NCBI GenBank assembly: GCA_903914415.1
Contig: CAIWOY010000354.1
Location: forward strand, 1 to 33,621
DNA length: 33,621 nt
Direction of reading: 5' to 3'
Source of the DNA: an uncultured Phycisphaerales bacterium
Lineage (GTDB): Bacteria; Planctomycetota; Phycisphaerae; UBA1845; Fen-1342
The notes beneath the pieces are model-generated. The model ran no database searches and had not been told where the DNA came from. It saw only the letters and a program-made list of their open reading frames with translations. Both the position numbers and the translations under genes were made by a program. Shown here one piece after another: positions 13,183-21,066 of this stretch; position 1 is the first letter of the stretch; each line of letters begins with the position of its first letter.

Positions 13183-14976
13183 GTGGCCCCACGCTCGAAG
13201 AAGCCGCCCGCCTCGCCCCGTCGCACCCCGGCGGCGGCCCAGCCTCCCCCGCTGGAGCTGCTGCCCATCGTCGCCGCGCGCTGGTGGCACTGGTGGGGGC
13301 TCGCGCTCCTGACGGCGCTGGCCGCCGCGGTCGCCTACCTGCCGACGCTGCACAACGACTTCGTCTCCTGGGACGACCCAGGGCACATCACTGAAAACGA
13401 GGACGTCGCGGCCCCCGACGGGCTGCGCCGCATCTGGAACCCCTGGCAGACTGAGCGGCAGTACTATCCACTGGTCTTCACGTCCTACTGGCTCGAATAC
13501 CGCGCGTGGAAGCTCAACCCGTACGGCTATCACCTGACGAACCTGGTTCTCCATGCGGTCAACGCCGCCCTGCTCATCGCGGTCCTGCGGCTGCTCGGCG
13601 TCAAACCGTGGGTCGCCTGGCTCGCCGCGGCGCTTTTTGCGCTACACCCGATCAACGTGGCGTCGGTCGCCTGGGCCACCGAGCGCAAGAACGTGCTCTC
13701 CACGCTGTTCTACCTGCTGTCGCTGGCCTGCTTCGTGCGGCGCATTCGCGGAGGAGGCTGGCTGTCGTACGCCGCGAGCCTGCTGCTCTTCGTGGCCGCC
13801 TTGCTCAGCAAGACTGCCAGCGTCACGTTACCCATCACGGCCCTGCTCTGCGATCGACTCATTCGTCGGCGTTGGTCCGCGCGGAGCCTGGTCGCTGTGG
13901 CGCCGATGATCGTGCTGGGCGTGGCCGCCGGGATCGTCACGCACCGCGTGGAAGCCGGCATCGCCCGGGTGTCGATGGTGCCGCTGGAGCCCGTCCTCCG
14001 GCCGCTGGTTGCCGCCGGGGCGCTGTGGTTTTACGTGGGCAAGATCCTGGTGCCGGTGCATTTTCCGGCCGTGTACGCGCGCTGGGATGTGGCGGGGAAC
14101 TGGTGGCCGTTCGCCGCGGCGCTGTTGGGTACGTTGGCGGTCGCGGCCGCCGTGTGGCGTTGGCGCCGACGTATCCCCGCGCACGTCGGATGGGGACTGG
14201 GACACTACGTGGTGGCCGTCTCCCCGATGCTGGGCTTGATCCCCTTCAACTACACACAGTTCGCCTTCGTGGCCGACCACTTCGTATACATCCCCGCCAT
14301 CGGCCTCTTCCTCGCGCTGGCCACCGGTGTGGACCTCGCCCGCGCGCGGCTGGGGCGGACGCGCACGGCGTTCGTAGCGGCCACGGTGCCCACTTGCCTG
14401 GTGCTCGCCCTGCTCGGCGCGTGCACGTGGCGCCAATGCGCGACCGTTTGGAAGAACGGGCACACGCTCTGGGAACATACGGTCAAGCTCGTCCCTCGCT
14501 GCTCGATCGGGCACTACAGCCTGGGCAACCTCTATCGCCGCGAGGGACGCTGGGCCGACGCCGCCGAGCAGTATCGGCTATGCACGGCAGCACGCCGGGA
14601 GCTTTATCAGGGCTATGGCCGACGCGCGGACATGCTGTGGAAGCTCGGTGACCGGGAGGGGGCGGTGACGAACTATCGCCTCGGCCTCGAATATGCGCCG
14701 GTCAACTATCGCACGTGGACCGAGTACCACTATGAGCTGGCCGATCTGCTCGTTCAACTCGGACGCCCGGGGGAGGCCGAGCCGCTGTTGCGGGAGGTGG
14801 TCCAGCGCAAGTCCGGCCTCGCCGAGGGGTACGTCAAGCTGGCGAGCTTCCTGCGCCAGCAAGGGCGGACCGGCGAAGCGCTCGCCGCGTACGAGCGGGC
14901 CCTGAAGCTGGCCCCCGACGACGCGGCCGCGCGCCAGGGTCTCCGCGCCGCCCAGCAAGCGCGCCCGGCCCCCTGA
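13183..14976 (+). CDS. TMTC-like multi-spanning membrane protein with C-terminal TPRs
   Basis: The 597-residue protein starts at GTG with a Pro/Arg-rich cytoplasmic tail, then a membrane helix (about 37-53) followed by NDFVSWDDPGHI (WDD at 63-65). An acidic pair in the first external loop is typical of GT-C-fold glycosyltransferases. About ten hydrophobic segments follow (LFALHPINVASVAWATERKN is a good TMTC-like signature). From about residue 435 onward there are at least four tetratricopeptide repeats (SIGHYSLGNLYRREGRWADA, LADLLVQLGRPGEAEPL, LASFLRQQGRTGEALAAYE). In eukaryotes TMTC proteins O-mannosylate secreted proteins, while bacterial relatives are mostly uncharacterised. A lipid-linked sugar donor and a protein acceptor held by the TPRs are plausible, not shown. 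Confidence 0.8.
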   Translation: MAPRSKKPPASPRRTPAAAQPPPLELLPIVAARWWHWWGLALLTALAAAVAYLPTLHNDFVSWDDPGHITENEDVAAPDGLRRIWNPWQTERQYYPLVFTSYWLEYRAWKLNPYGYHLTNLVLHAVNAALLIAVLRLLGVKPWVAWLAAALFALHPINVASVAWATERKNVLSTLFYLLSLACFVRRIRGGGWLSYAASLLLFVAALLSKTASVTLPITALLCDRLIRRRWSARSLVAVAPMIVLGVAAGIVTHRVEAGIARVSMVPLEPVLRPLVAAGALWFYVGKILVPVHFPAVYARWDVAGNWWPFAAALLGTLAVAAAVWRWRRRIPAHVGWGLGHYVVAVSPMLGLIPFNYTQFAFVADHFVYIPAIGLFLALATGVDLARARLGRTRTAFVAATVPTCLVLALLGACTWRQCATVWKNGHTLWEHTVKLVPRCSIGHYSLGNLYRREGRWADAAEQYRLCTAARRELYQGYGRRADMLWKLGDREGAVTNYRLGLEYAPVNYRTWTEYHYELADLLVQLGRPGEAEPLLREVVQRKSGLAEGYVKLASFLRQQGRTGEALAAYERALKLAPDDAAARQGLRAAQQARPAP

Positions 14977-15032
14977 CAAAGAGCCGAGAACCGCGGAGGC
15001 CCGGTGCGGGCTGCGCCCGCGACCCAATGTAG

Positions 15033-15054
15033 CGGCCGACCCCCGTGTCGGCCG
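15033..15054 (+). terminator. stem-loop after the TMTC-like gene
   Basis: CGGCCGAC-CCCCGT-GTCGGCCG is a perfect 8-bp GC stem with a 6-nt loop, 57 bp after the stop. There is no T run. It is followed about 60 bp later by the larger palindrome between the two convergent genes, so the two together probably end transcription. Confidence 0.45.
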
Positions 15055-15112
15055 TAGAGCGCCAGAAAACCTGCGCCGCGCGCAAAGATCCCGGACGTTT
15101 GCAGTGCGAAGA

Positions 15113-15169
15113 GCGCAGAGCACGCTGAGAGACTCAAACTCAGTTGGGTGTCCTCAGCGTTCTCTGCGC
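15113..15169. terminator. convergent-gene palindrome built from inverted 9-bp repeats
   Basis: The left arm 15113-15129 and right arm 15153-15169 (CTCAGCGTTCTCTGCGC) are complementary at 16 of 17 positions, with a 23-nt loop. It lies between the plus-strand TMTC-like gene and minus-strand dapF, where a bidirectional terminator is expected. Both arms are made of the same 9-bp-period units (CTCAGCGT, CTCTGCGC) in opposite orientation. Confidence 0.6.
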
Positions 15170-15193
15170 GCTCGGCGTCTCCGCGGTTGCCTT
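15152..15193. repeat. 9-bp-period intergenic repeat, copy B
   Basis: Units CCTCAGCGT, TCTCTGCGC, GCTCGGCGT, CTCCGCGGT, then TGCCTT. It is organised exactly like copy A at 205-246. Its tail overlaps the first two bases of the dapF stop codon, so the repeat abuts coding sequence. A partial copy in inverted orientation forms the left arm of the palindrome at 15113-15129. Confidence 0.7.
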
Positions 15194-16043
15194 AGCCCGC
15201 CGGCCACTCGCCCGTGAACACTTCCTCGGCCGGGCCGGTCATGAAGACGTGATTCGTCGCTTCGTCCCACTCGACGCGGAGCGCGCCGCCGGACAGACGC
15301 ACGGTGATCCGGCGGTCCGTGAGGCCGGCGAGCACGCCCGCGACGCATACGGCGCAGGCCCCCGTCCCACAGGCCTGCGTGACGCCCGAGCCGCGCTCCC
15401 AGGTGATCATGCCGACGAAGTCGCGCCGGACAACCTGGGCAAAGTGGACGTTGGTGCGCTCGGGAAACACGGGATGGCGCTCGATGCGCGGCCCCCACTC
15501 GCGGAGCGGGACGCGCGCCAGTTCCGGCTCGAAGAAGACCACGTGCGGATTGCCCAGCGAGACGCACGTCATCGCGAGCGTGACGCCCTCCAGCGACAGC
15601 GGCTGCTGGACGACCCGCTCGCCGGCGGCGGTCACAGGAATGCGCCTGGGGTCTAGGATGGGCACGTCCATGTCCGCCCGGACCTCACGCACGCGGCCGT
15701 TCTCGTCCAGAGTCAGGTCCGCCGCCAGGACGCCCCGGTCGGTCTGGATGCGCAGCGGATTGGCCCGCGCCAAGCCGTGGTCGTACGCCAGCTTTGCGAC
15801 GCAGCGCAAGGCGTTGCCGCACATCTGCCCGCGCGAGCCGTCGACATTGAACATCATCATGCGGACGTGCGCGCCGGGCACCTCCGGCGGCGCGACGAGA
15901 ATCAGCCCGTCGCTGCCGATCCCGCGGTGGCGGTCGCTGACGGCCTGGGCCAAGGCGGACGGGTTGTCGACACGCTGGTCAAAGAGACTGACGTACACGT
16001 AGTCGTTGGCAAGCCCGTGCATCTTGGTGAAACGCAGCGCCAT
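15192..16043 (-). CDS. dapF: diaminopimelate epimerase
   Basis: DapF converts LL-diaminopimelate to the meso form for lysine and peptidoglycan synthesis in the cytoplasm. The 283-residue product has both catalytic cysteines in conserved context: DGSRGQMCGNALRC (C75) and QACGTGACA (C225). Further family motifs are MHGLANDYV at the N-terminus, GIGSDGLI and SLGNPHVV. The ATG at 16043 is preceded by GGAGGT at 9 nt. A longer frame would add an Arg/Pro-rich stretch and is rejected. The length is close to the usual 270-280. It follows the FecR-like gene on the same strand after a 193-bp gap full of stem-loops, so it may have its own promoter. MreB or other wall genes are not adjacent. Confidence 0.95.
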   Translation of the reverse strand: MALRFTKMHGLANDYVYVSLFDQRVDNPSALAQAVSDRHRGIGSDGLILVAPPEVPGAHVRMMMFNVDGSRGQMCGNALRCVAKLAYDHGLARANPLRIQTDRGVLAADLTLDENGRVREVRADMDVPILDPRRIPVTAAGERVVQQPLSLEGVTLAMTCVSLGNPHVVFFEPELARVPLREWGPRIERHPVFPERTNVHFAQVVRRDFVGMITWERGSGVTQACGTGACAVCVAGVLAGLTDRRITVRLSGGALRVEWDEATNHVFMTGPAEEVFTGEWPAG

Positions 16044-16052
16044 CGTGCGGGC

Positions 16053-16058
16053 ACCTCC
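16053..16058 (-). promoter_or_regulatory. Shine-Dalgarno that decides the dapF start
   Basis: GGAGGT on the minus strand, 9 nt before the ATG at 16043. It supports the 283-residue product beginning MALRFTKMHG over an upstream extension. Confidence 0.75.
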
Positions 16059-16097
16059 AGGGTGGAGAAAGGACTCTCGGCCCAGCACGGCGGTAGC

Positions 16098-16126
16098 GTC
16101 GGCCCTCCCGGCGCGCCGGGACCGAC
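16098..16126 (-). promoter_or_regulatory. nested palindrome in the dapF leader
   Basis: CCCGGCGCGCCGGG (16107-16120) is a perfect 14-bp palindrome flanked by GTCGG (16098-16102) and CCGAC (16122-16126), giving an extended stem with a small internal loop. It lies 55-83 nt upstream of the dapF start. It could be a protein-binding palindrome or an RNA structure. No known riboswitch is recognised. Confidence 0.35.
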
Positions 16127-16161
16127 ATGGGAGCCGAAAGGCCCTCGGCCTCTTCAACGCT

Positions 16162-16211
16162 GGTGCGAGAATCCTTTCTCGCACCCAGATTCGCGGGAAT
16201 CCCTTCCCGCG
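16162..16211 (-). terminator. twin tetraloop hairpins downstream of the FecR-like gene
   Basis: Two perfect stem-loops occur 6 bp apart. GGTGCGAGAA-TCCT-TTCTCGCACC (16162-16185) has a 10-bp stem, and CGCGGGAA-TCCC-TTCCCGCG (16192-16211) has an 8-bp stem. Both have a GAA-TCC(C/T)-TTC centre, so they look like two variants of one repeat unit. They lie 26-75 bp after the FecR-like stop on the minus strand. A terminator or 3'-end stabiliser is likely. No T run follows. Confidence 0.5.
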
Positions 16212-16236
16212 CGAGCTGGCCGGCCAGGATTCCTGT

Positions 16237-17280
16237 CTACTTCTTGCCCTGCTGCTGCAGCCACCCTTCCAGCGCCGAACGCGGGAACTGATAGGTCCCC
16301 GGCTGCGCGAAGCCCCGCTGTGCCAGCGGCGAGGTCTTATCGATGATGACCGGGATTAGCTCGTCGCCGCGGCCGGTGCCGAAAAAGCCCTCCGCCCGCG
16401 CGCGGCGCACCGCGGGTGGCGTAACCACCGCGCCCGGCAGCGGAAGCGGGGGCAGATTCTGGCGGGCAATGTCGGCGAACTGCTGCTGCGCCCCCGCCGA
16501 CGACAGGTCGAGCAGGACTGTCTGGCCGCCCTCCGGATTTAGCACGCGCAGACCGTCCTGCTGGAGGCGGTTGAACGCTACCATGACGTCGCTCTGGCCG
16601 AGAAAGTCTCCGATGGAGACGTTCCGGTGAAGCTGGGCCTCGTCCGCCCAACGGCGCATGGCCTCCGTCACGAGTTGCCCGGGCAGCACCAGCCGCCGCT
16701 CGCCGGTCAGCTTGTGCAGCGCTTCGACGAGCCCGTAATCCAACAGGAAGATCTCGAACCGGTCGGTCCCGCGCTCATAGAACAGGCCGAAGTTCCACGT
16801 GCCGCGTTTGGAGAGCGTGGCGACGGGGCTGGCCACGGTGAACTCGCTTTTGAGCCCGCCTTCCGCGACGCCCGCGCGAATCTGCCCGTAGCCGACGCCG
16901 ATGTTGACGCGTTTCGCGTCCGCGGTGGTGTAGGCCTCGACCAGCAGGGTCTTGCTGGCCGGCTCGACGACGAGGAGCGTGTACGTGTCGTCGCGGCCGA
17001 TCTGGAGCTTCACCGACGACCGCAAGCCCGTGAGAATCACCGTCTGCTCGGGGTATTCCTCATCGACCTCGCACGACTTCCAGTCCTCCGCTCCGAGCGG
17101 CGCGTGCTTCACGTCGCCGCGCACCTCGATCACGCGCGCGGTGATCGGCGTACGTTCGCTGGGGGCACTGGCCGGCTGCGACGCGGGTTGGGCCGCCGCC
17201 GGCGGGGCCGGTGCGTCTTGCGCGGTTACGACACTCCCGGCGAGCAGGGTCACGATGCCGAGGATCGCCATGCGGATCAT
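16237..17280 (-). CDS. exported protein with FecR-like domain
   Basis: The 347-residue product starts with a signal peptide (MIRMAILGIVTLLAGSVVTA, likely cleaved before Q21) and an Ala/Pro/Gln linker. Residues about 45-160 resemble the FecR periplasmic domain: ARVIEVRGDVKH, then LPSG-like TVILTGLRSSVKLQIG, and VNIGVGYGQIRAGV and SEFTVASPVATLSKRGT. Isolated FecR-like domains without a membrane anchor or a sigma factor are common in planctomycetes and their role is unknown. The C-terminal half is not recognised. The ATG has GGAGG 7 nt upstream. It is the first gene of the FecR-dapF pair, and no TonB receptor or ECF sigma gene is near. Confidence 0.7.
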   Translation of the reverse strand: MIRMAILGIVTLLAGSVVTAQDAPAPPAAAQPASQPASAPSERTPITARVIEVRGDVKHAPLGAEDWKSCEVDEEYPEQTVILTGLRSSVKLQIGRDDTYTLLVVEPASKTLLVEAYTTADAKRVNIGVGYGQIRAGVAEGGLKSEFTVASPVATLSKRGTWNFGLFYERGTDRFEIFLLDYGLVEALHKLTGERRLVLPGQLVTEAMRRWADEAQLHRNVSIGDFLGQSDVMVAFNRLQQDGLRVLNPEGGQTVLLDLSSAGAQQQFADIARQNLPPLPLPGAVVTPPAVRRARAEGFFGTGRGDELIPVIIDKTSPLAQRGFAQPGTYQFPRSALEGWLQQQGKK

Positions 17281-17682
17281 TGGTCAGCCTCCACCAAGCA
17301 TGTGGATCTGTCAGCCGAACATTTCGCTGCTACAGGGTACGCGTGCCCTGCGTGCCCGGTCAACGGGGCCACGCGGGAACTGGGTGTGCCGCCGGACCTT
17401 GGCGGGTAGCGGGAATCAGAGCCCAGAGCGCCAGCGACGGGTTTCCGGCCGACGCGTGCCAACCGGAAACGCAACGCCCTCCGGCAACCCCGCGCTCGTG
17501 CTTCGGGCTCTGCTGGCCGGGTCCAACCCCATGCTGCGGGGCGGCGCGCCGATCGCCACGGCCTTGCGGTACACCCCGGGAACCTCGCGGGCGGCACGTT
17601 CTCGCGCCGCCACGCCGTGTCCCGGTGTGGCCCTCCAAGACCGCCTTGAGCCGGACCTCTCATACCGCGTAACCTACGCGAC
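17281..17682. other. 400-bp divergent intergenic region with a nested inverted repeat
   Basis: No gene was recognised between the FecR-like gene (minus) and the membrane protein (plus). The dominant structure is the nested inverted repeat at 17417-17512. Just before the plus-strand GTG at 17683, TTGAGC (17646-17651) and TAACCT (17670-17675) with an 18-nt spacer form a weak promoter-like pair that would start transcription at or next to the GTG. Confidence 0.45.
17417..17512. repeat. 96-bp nested inverted repeat (REP/MITE-like)
   Basis: The outer arms are CAGAGCCC (17417-17424) and GGGCTCTG (17505-17512). The inner arms are GTTTCCGG (17441-17448) and CCGGAAAC (17463-17470). The inner hairpin has a 14-nt loop and is not centred in the outer one. 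Non-coding, cruciform-capable units like this are often dispersed repeats moved by a transposase acting in trans, but only one copy is in this window. Confidence 0.5.
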
Positions 17683-18645
17683 GTGCCCGCCGATGCCGAC
17701 ACCAACGCGCCGCCCGCCGCCCCTGCGGCCACGCGTCCGCCGCCGCAGATCATCCGCGTCCCGCCGCCGCCCGACGGCGCCGCGAAAGCCTGGACCGCCA
17801 TCGGAGTCGTGTCGGCTCTGGGCATCGCTGCTGTGCTGGCATTCGTGTTCCTGCCGCGCGGATCCGGCGCACTCATCGCACTGGTGCTGCTAGGCGTCAC
17901 CGTCCTCCTGCTTACCATTGCATGGCGGCAGGCTGCCGCGCGCCGCGCCCGCGTGGCGCGGTTTCTCGCCGAGCAGCCCGCGTTGGAAACGGACCCGCTC
18001 GCATGCTGGTTGCAGTCCCGCTGGCGTTCGCTGTCCGGCCCCAAGTTACGCCCGGAAACGCTGCGGACGATCCTCGAAGGCGCACCGGGCGGTCCGGCCG
18101 AAGGCGCACGCGTCGTCTGCTTGGGTACAATGCCGGTCCCGCAGATCGGCGACCTGCGCTTCGAGCCCTACATTATCACCGCGACCCAGTTGCTGTACCG
18201 CAAGCTGTTTTTCATTCCCCTGCTCGGGATCGTCGCTGTGATCTGGGGGCTGCAATACACGGGTCTGATCGCGGCGCGTCACTTCAACCTCAGTGGGTTC
18301 AGCTACATCATCGCCATGGGGGTCGGCGCCTTGATCACTTGGGTTTGGAGGACGGGCATCCGCCCAACGTACGTCCGCATGGCGCCGGGGATCATTCAGG
18401 TCATGGAGTACCGCATCGGCCGCCGCAAGCCGACCATCCGCAGCTATCCGATGGAGACCGGCACGTTCGTCGTGCTGAACAGGACACCGAAAGTCCAGAA
18501 CGTCACGCTCCTGCGTGGCGACCAGAAGGACGTGCTGCCGATCGCGCAGATGCGCCGACGGGAGGAGGTAACAGAGCATCTCTGGCGGGCGCTGCTCTCG
18601 ACGGCCCCGATTCCGAAGCTCAGCGACGAGGAGTTGATCGAGTAA
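17683..18645 (+). CDS. unrecognised four-helix membrane protein
   Basis: The 320-residue protein starts at GTG with a Pro/Ala-rich tail (residues 1-33). Hydrophobic helices lie at about 36-57, 61-80, 175-194 and 205-222, so both ends and the central region (about 81-174) are probably cytoplasmic. The C-terminal third (YVRMAPGIIQVMEYRIG ... FVVLNRT) resembles a bacterial PH-like fold, but this is only an impression. I do not recognise a family. It stands alone, divergent from the FecR-like gene and convergent with the helicase gene. The start may be nearly leaderless if the weak promoter-like pair upstream is real. Confidence 0.6.
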   Translation: MPADADTNAPPAAPAATRPPPQIIRVPPPPDGAAKAWTAIGVVSALGIAAVLAFVFLPRGSGALIALVLLGVTVLLLTIAWRQAAARRARVARFLAEQPALETDPLACWLQSRWRSLSGPKLRPETLRTILEGAPGGPAEGARVVCLGTMPVPQIGDLRFEPYIITATQLLYRKLFFIPLLGIVAVIWGLQYTGLIAARHFNLSGFSYIIAMGVGALITWVWRTGIRPTYVRMAPGIIQVMEYRIGRRKPTIRSYPMETGTFVVLNRTPKVQNVTLLRGDQKDVLPIAQMRRREEVTEHLWRALLSTAPIPKLSDEELIE

Positions 18646-18670
18646 GCGCACTGGCGCACGGACCCGTAGG

Positions 18671-18687
18671 GTGCGGCCTCGCCGCAC
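18671..18687. terminator. bidirectional stem-loop between convergent genes
   Basis: GTGCGGC-CTC-GCCGCAC is a perfect 7-bp stem with a 3-nt loop, flanked by GTAGG on the left and CCTAC on the right, which can extend the pairing after a bulge. It sits in the 49-bp gap between the membrane protein stop (18645) and the helicase stop (18695), so it probably serves both. Confidence 0.55.
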
Positions 18688-18694
18688 CTCGCCC

Positions 18695-21010
18695 CTACAG
18701 CAGCCACGCCCGCAGCAGCGTCAGCGTCGCCGCTTTGTCTGGGATCGCATACCCGTATCCGAGATCCGGATCGTGATGAATCGGAATCCGCAGGTTCGGC
18801 GGCGCGACGCAGCCGGGACAGCCATTCTCGCACGGACACCCGGCCACCAACTCGTACGCCATCCGGAGCAGTTCCTCGCAGCATTCATACCCGTGCCGCG
18901 CGTAGCCGACGCCGCCCTCATACCGGTCGTAGAGGATGATGGTCGTGACGCCGAGCTGCGACGAGTTCACGATCCCGCCGATGTCGTAGCGGTCGCACAT
19001 CGCCAGCGGCGGCAGCGAGACCATCAGCAGGTTCCGCACGCCGCCGAGGGCTTCGTACACCTTGTAGCCCCCGCTGCGCGCCGCCTCCAGCGCGTGTGCC
19101 GGCGGCTGAAGCCACAACGCCGTCGTGTTGATCTCTTGCGGCGGCAAGTCGAGCACGGTCTGTCCGATCAGCTCCTGCGTGTACAGCTTGAACTTGCGGA
19201 ACGCGGTCGTTTGCCATTTGACGGTCGCGTCGCCGAAGAACCGCTGGCCGCCGCGGCACTCGCCGCGCAGCCGCTCCTGCCCGAGCCGGCACTCGTCCGC
19301 GATGACCGGCTGCGTGTAGTAGTCGGCGTCGAGGCGTTCGACGCGGGCGAGCCGCGCGGGCCAGTCCAATTCGCGGACGAGGTAACTTTCGCCCTGATGC
19401 AGGTAAACCGCCTCCGGATACACCAACTCCGGCGCCGAGATGGAATCCACCTGTCCGATGACCTCGTTGCGGCCCTCCGTGGTATCGACGATCGCGAAGG
19501 TCGCGTTGCTGATCGTGCGGAGGTTCGTCTGGGCGGCCGGGAACTCGCTCGTGTGCCAATAGTACTTGTCGGACGTGAGCCGCAGCTTGCCGTCGTCCAC
19601 CAGCACCTGGGCGACGTCGCCCGCGGCCCCCGCGAAATCCGCCAGGTCCTCGGACGACAGCGGCAGCTCAAACGCCGCGCACCCCAGCTGCGCCGCGAGA
19701 ATGTGCGGGTTGTCGGGGTCAATGATCGCGTGTTCGAGCGGCCGGCTGAAGACAAACTCCGGGTTCCGCATCAGGTACTGGTCGACGGGGTCGTCGTACG
19801 CCACGAAGATGGACAGCGCTTCGTCCTGCCGCCGGCCCGCCCGCCCCGCCTGCTGCCACAGACTGCAAAACGTGCCCGGAAAACCGACGATGATCGACGC
19901 ATCCAGCGAGCCTACGTCGATGCCCAGCTCGAGCGCGCTCGTGCTGCACACGCCCAGCAATTCGCCCGAGAACAGCTTCTCCTCGATCTCCCGCCGTTCA
20001 ATCGGCAGATAGCCGCCGCGATAGGGCCTGACGCGCCGCGCCAGGTCCGGCCGCCGGCGTTGTAGCCCGTCCACGACGTACTTGTAGATCAGTTCCGCCA
20101 CGACCCGGGCCTTGCAGAACGTGATCGTGCCCGCCCCGTCCTCCACCAACGCCCGCATCAGCTCCTGCGCCTCGACGTTGCCGCTGCGACGCGACACCTT
20201 CGTCGCTTCTTCGAGCCACGGCGGGTTCCACAATACGAACCAGCGGCGGCCCCGCGGCGAGCCGTCGCGGTCGATCAACTGCATCTCGCGACCGGTCAGC
20301 CGCTGGGCGAGCTCGCGCGGGTTCCCCAGCGTCGCCGAGCAGCAGATAAACTGTGGCGACGAGCCGTAATGCCGGCACAACCGTTGCAGCCGCCGCACGA
20401 CGCCCGCGACGTGGCTGCCAAAGATGCCGCGGTAGGTATGGATTTCGTCGAGCACGACGTACTTCAGCCGGCTCAGGAACGCCGCCCACTTGGCGTGATA
20501 CGGCAGAATGCTCTGATGCAGCATGTCCGGGTTCGACAGCAGGATGTTGGCGGCGCGACGGATGCCCGGGCGTTTGTGGGTCGCCGTGTCACCGTCGTAG
20601 CACGCCGGCCGGGCGACCTCGGCCAGCCCACCGTCCTCGACCATGCGTTGGAGATTCCCGAGCTGGTCGTACGCCAGCGCCTTGGCGGGAAACAGATAGA
20701 GCGCCCGCGCGTCGGGTTTCTCGATCAATTCGGCGAGCACCGGCAGGTGGTAGCACAGGCTCTTGCCCGACGCGGTACCCGTGCAGATGACGACATCCCG
20801 GCCGCCACGGAGCGAGTCGTAGCTCTCGGCCTGGTGGCAGTAGAGCCGCTCGATGCCCTCGTTTCGCAACAACGCGCACAGGGCATCCGGCAGCCGCGCC
20901 GTCGGCTCGCCATATTCCGCCGCCCGCGCCTCCAGGCACCGCGCGGCGGCGATCTGGCCGCGGTAGTGCCGCGAGACCTTGAGGCGTTCAAGGAAGGCGT
21001 GGGCGTCCAT
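18695..21010 (-). CDS. MrfA-like DEAD/DEAH-box helicase with C-terminal four-Cys zinc domain
   Basis: With the ATG at 21010 the product is 771 residues. A second ATG at 21055 would add 15 residues of no family character, and neither has a Shine-Dalgarno. SF2 helicase motifs are GTASGKS (78-84, Walker A), DEIH (188-191), SAT (225-227), SALELGIDVG and QQAGRAGRR (386-394). The C-terminal domain is of the DUF1998/MZB type, with a CxCx3CxxC cluster (C725, C727, C731, C734). MrfA of Bacillus subtilis works in nucleotide-excision-type repair of mitomycin damage, and relatives are 3'-5' DNA helicases. The partner exonuclease MrfB is not seen here. It is the last gene of the infB-led run, after kdsD. 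Membership of the family is firm. Its role in repair here is inferred. Confidence 0.88.
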   Translation of the reverse strand: MDAHAFLERLKVSRHYRGQIAAARCLEARAAEYGEPTARLPDALCALLRNEGIERLYCHQAESYDSLRGGRDVVICTGTASGKSLCYHLPVLAELIEKPDARALYLFPAKALAYDQLGNLQRMVEDGGLAEVARPACYDGDTATHKRPGIRRAANILLSNPDMLHQSILPYHAKWAAFLSRLKYVVLDEIHTYRGIFGSHVAGVVRRLQRLCRHYGSSPQFICCSATLGNPRELAQRLTGREMQLIDRDGSPRGRRWFVLWNPPWLEEATKVSRRSGNVEAQELMRALVEDGAGTITFCKARVVAELIYKYVVDGLQRRRPDLARRVRPYRGGYLPIERREIEEKLFSGELLGVCSTSALELGIDVGSLDASIIVGFPGTFCSLWQQAGRAGRRQDEALSIFVAYDDPVDQYLMRNPEFVFSRPLEHAIIDPDNPHILAAQLGCAAFELPLSSEDLADFAGAAGDVAQVLVDDGKLRLTSDKYYWHTSEFPAAQTNLRTISNATFAIVDTTEGRNEVIGQVDSISAPELVYPEAVYLHQGESYLVRELDWPARLARVERLDADYYTQPVIADECRLGQERLRGECRGGQRFFGDATVKWQTTAFRKFKLYTQELIGQTVLDLPPQEINTTALWLQPPAHALEAARSGGYKVYEALGGVRNLLMVSLPPLAMCDRYDIGGIVNSSQLGVTTIILYDRYEGGVGYARHGYECCEELLRMAYELVAGCPCENGCPGCVAPPNLRIPIHHDPDLGYGYAIPDKAATLTLLRAWLL

Positions 21011-21066
21011 AACGGCCGGCAGTATAGCCGGGGTGCAAACAAAGACCAAACTCATTTACACAGGCG

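Noticed and set aside
16044-16184. N-terminal extension of DapF by 47 residues
   Set aside because: It would encode the stem-loop cluster as Arg-rich peptide. The inner ATG has GGAGGT at 9 nt and matches the family start.
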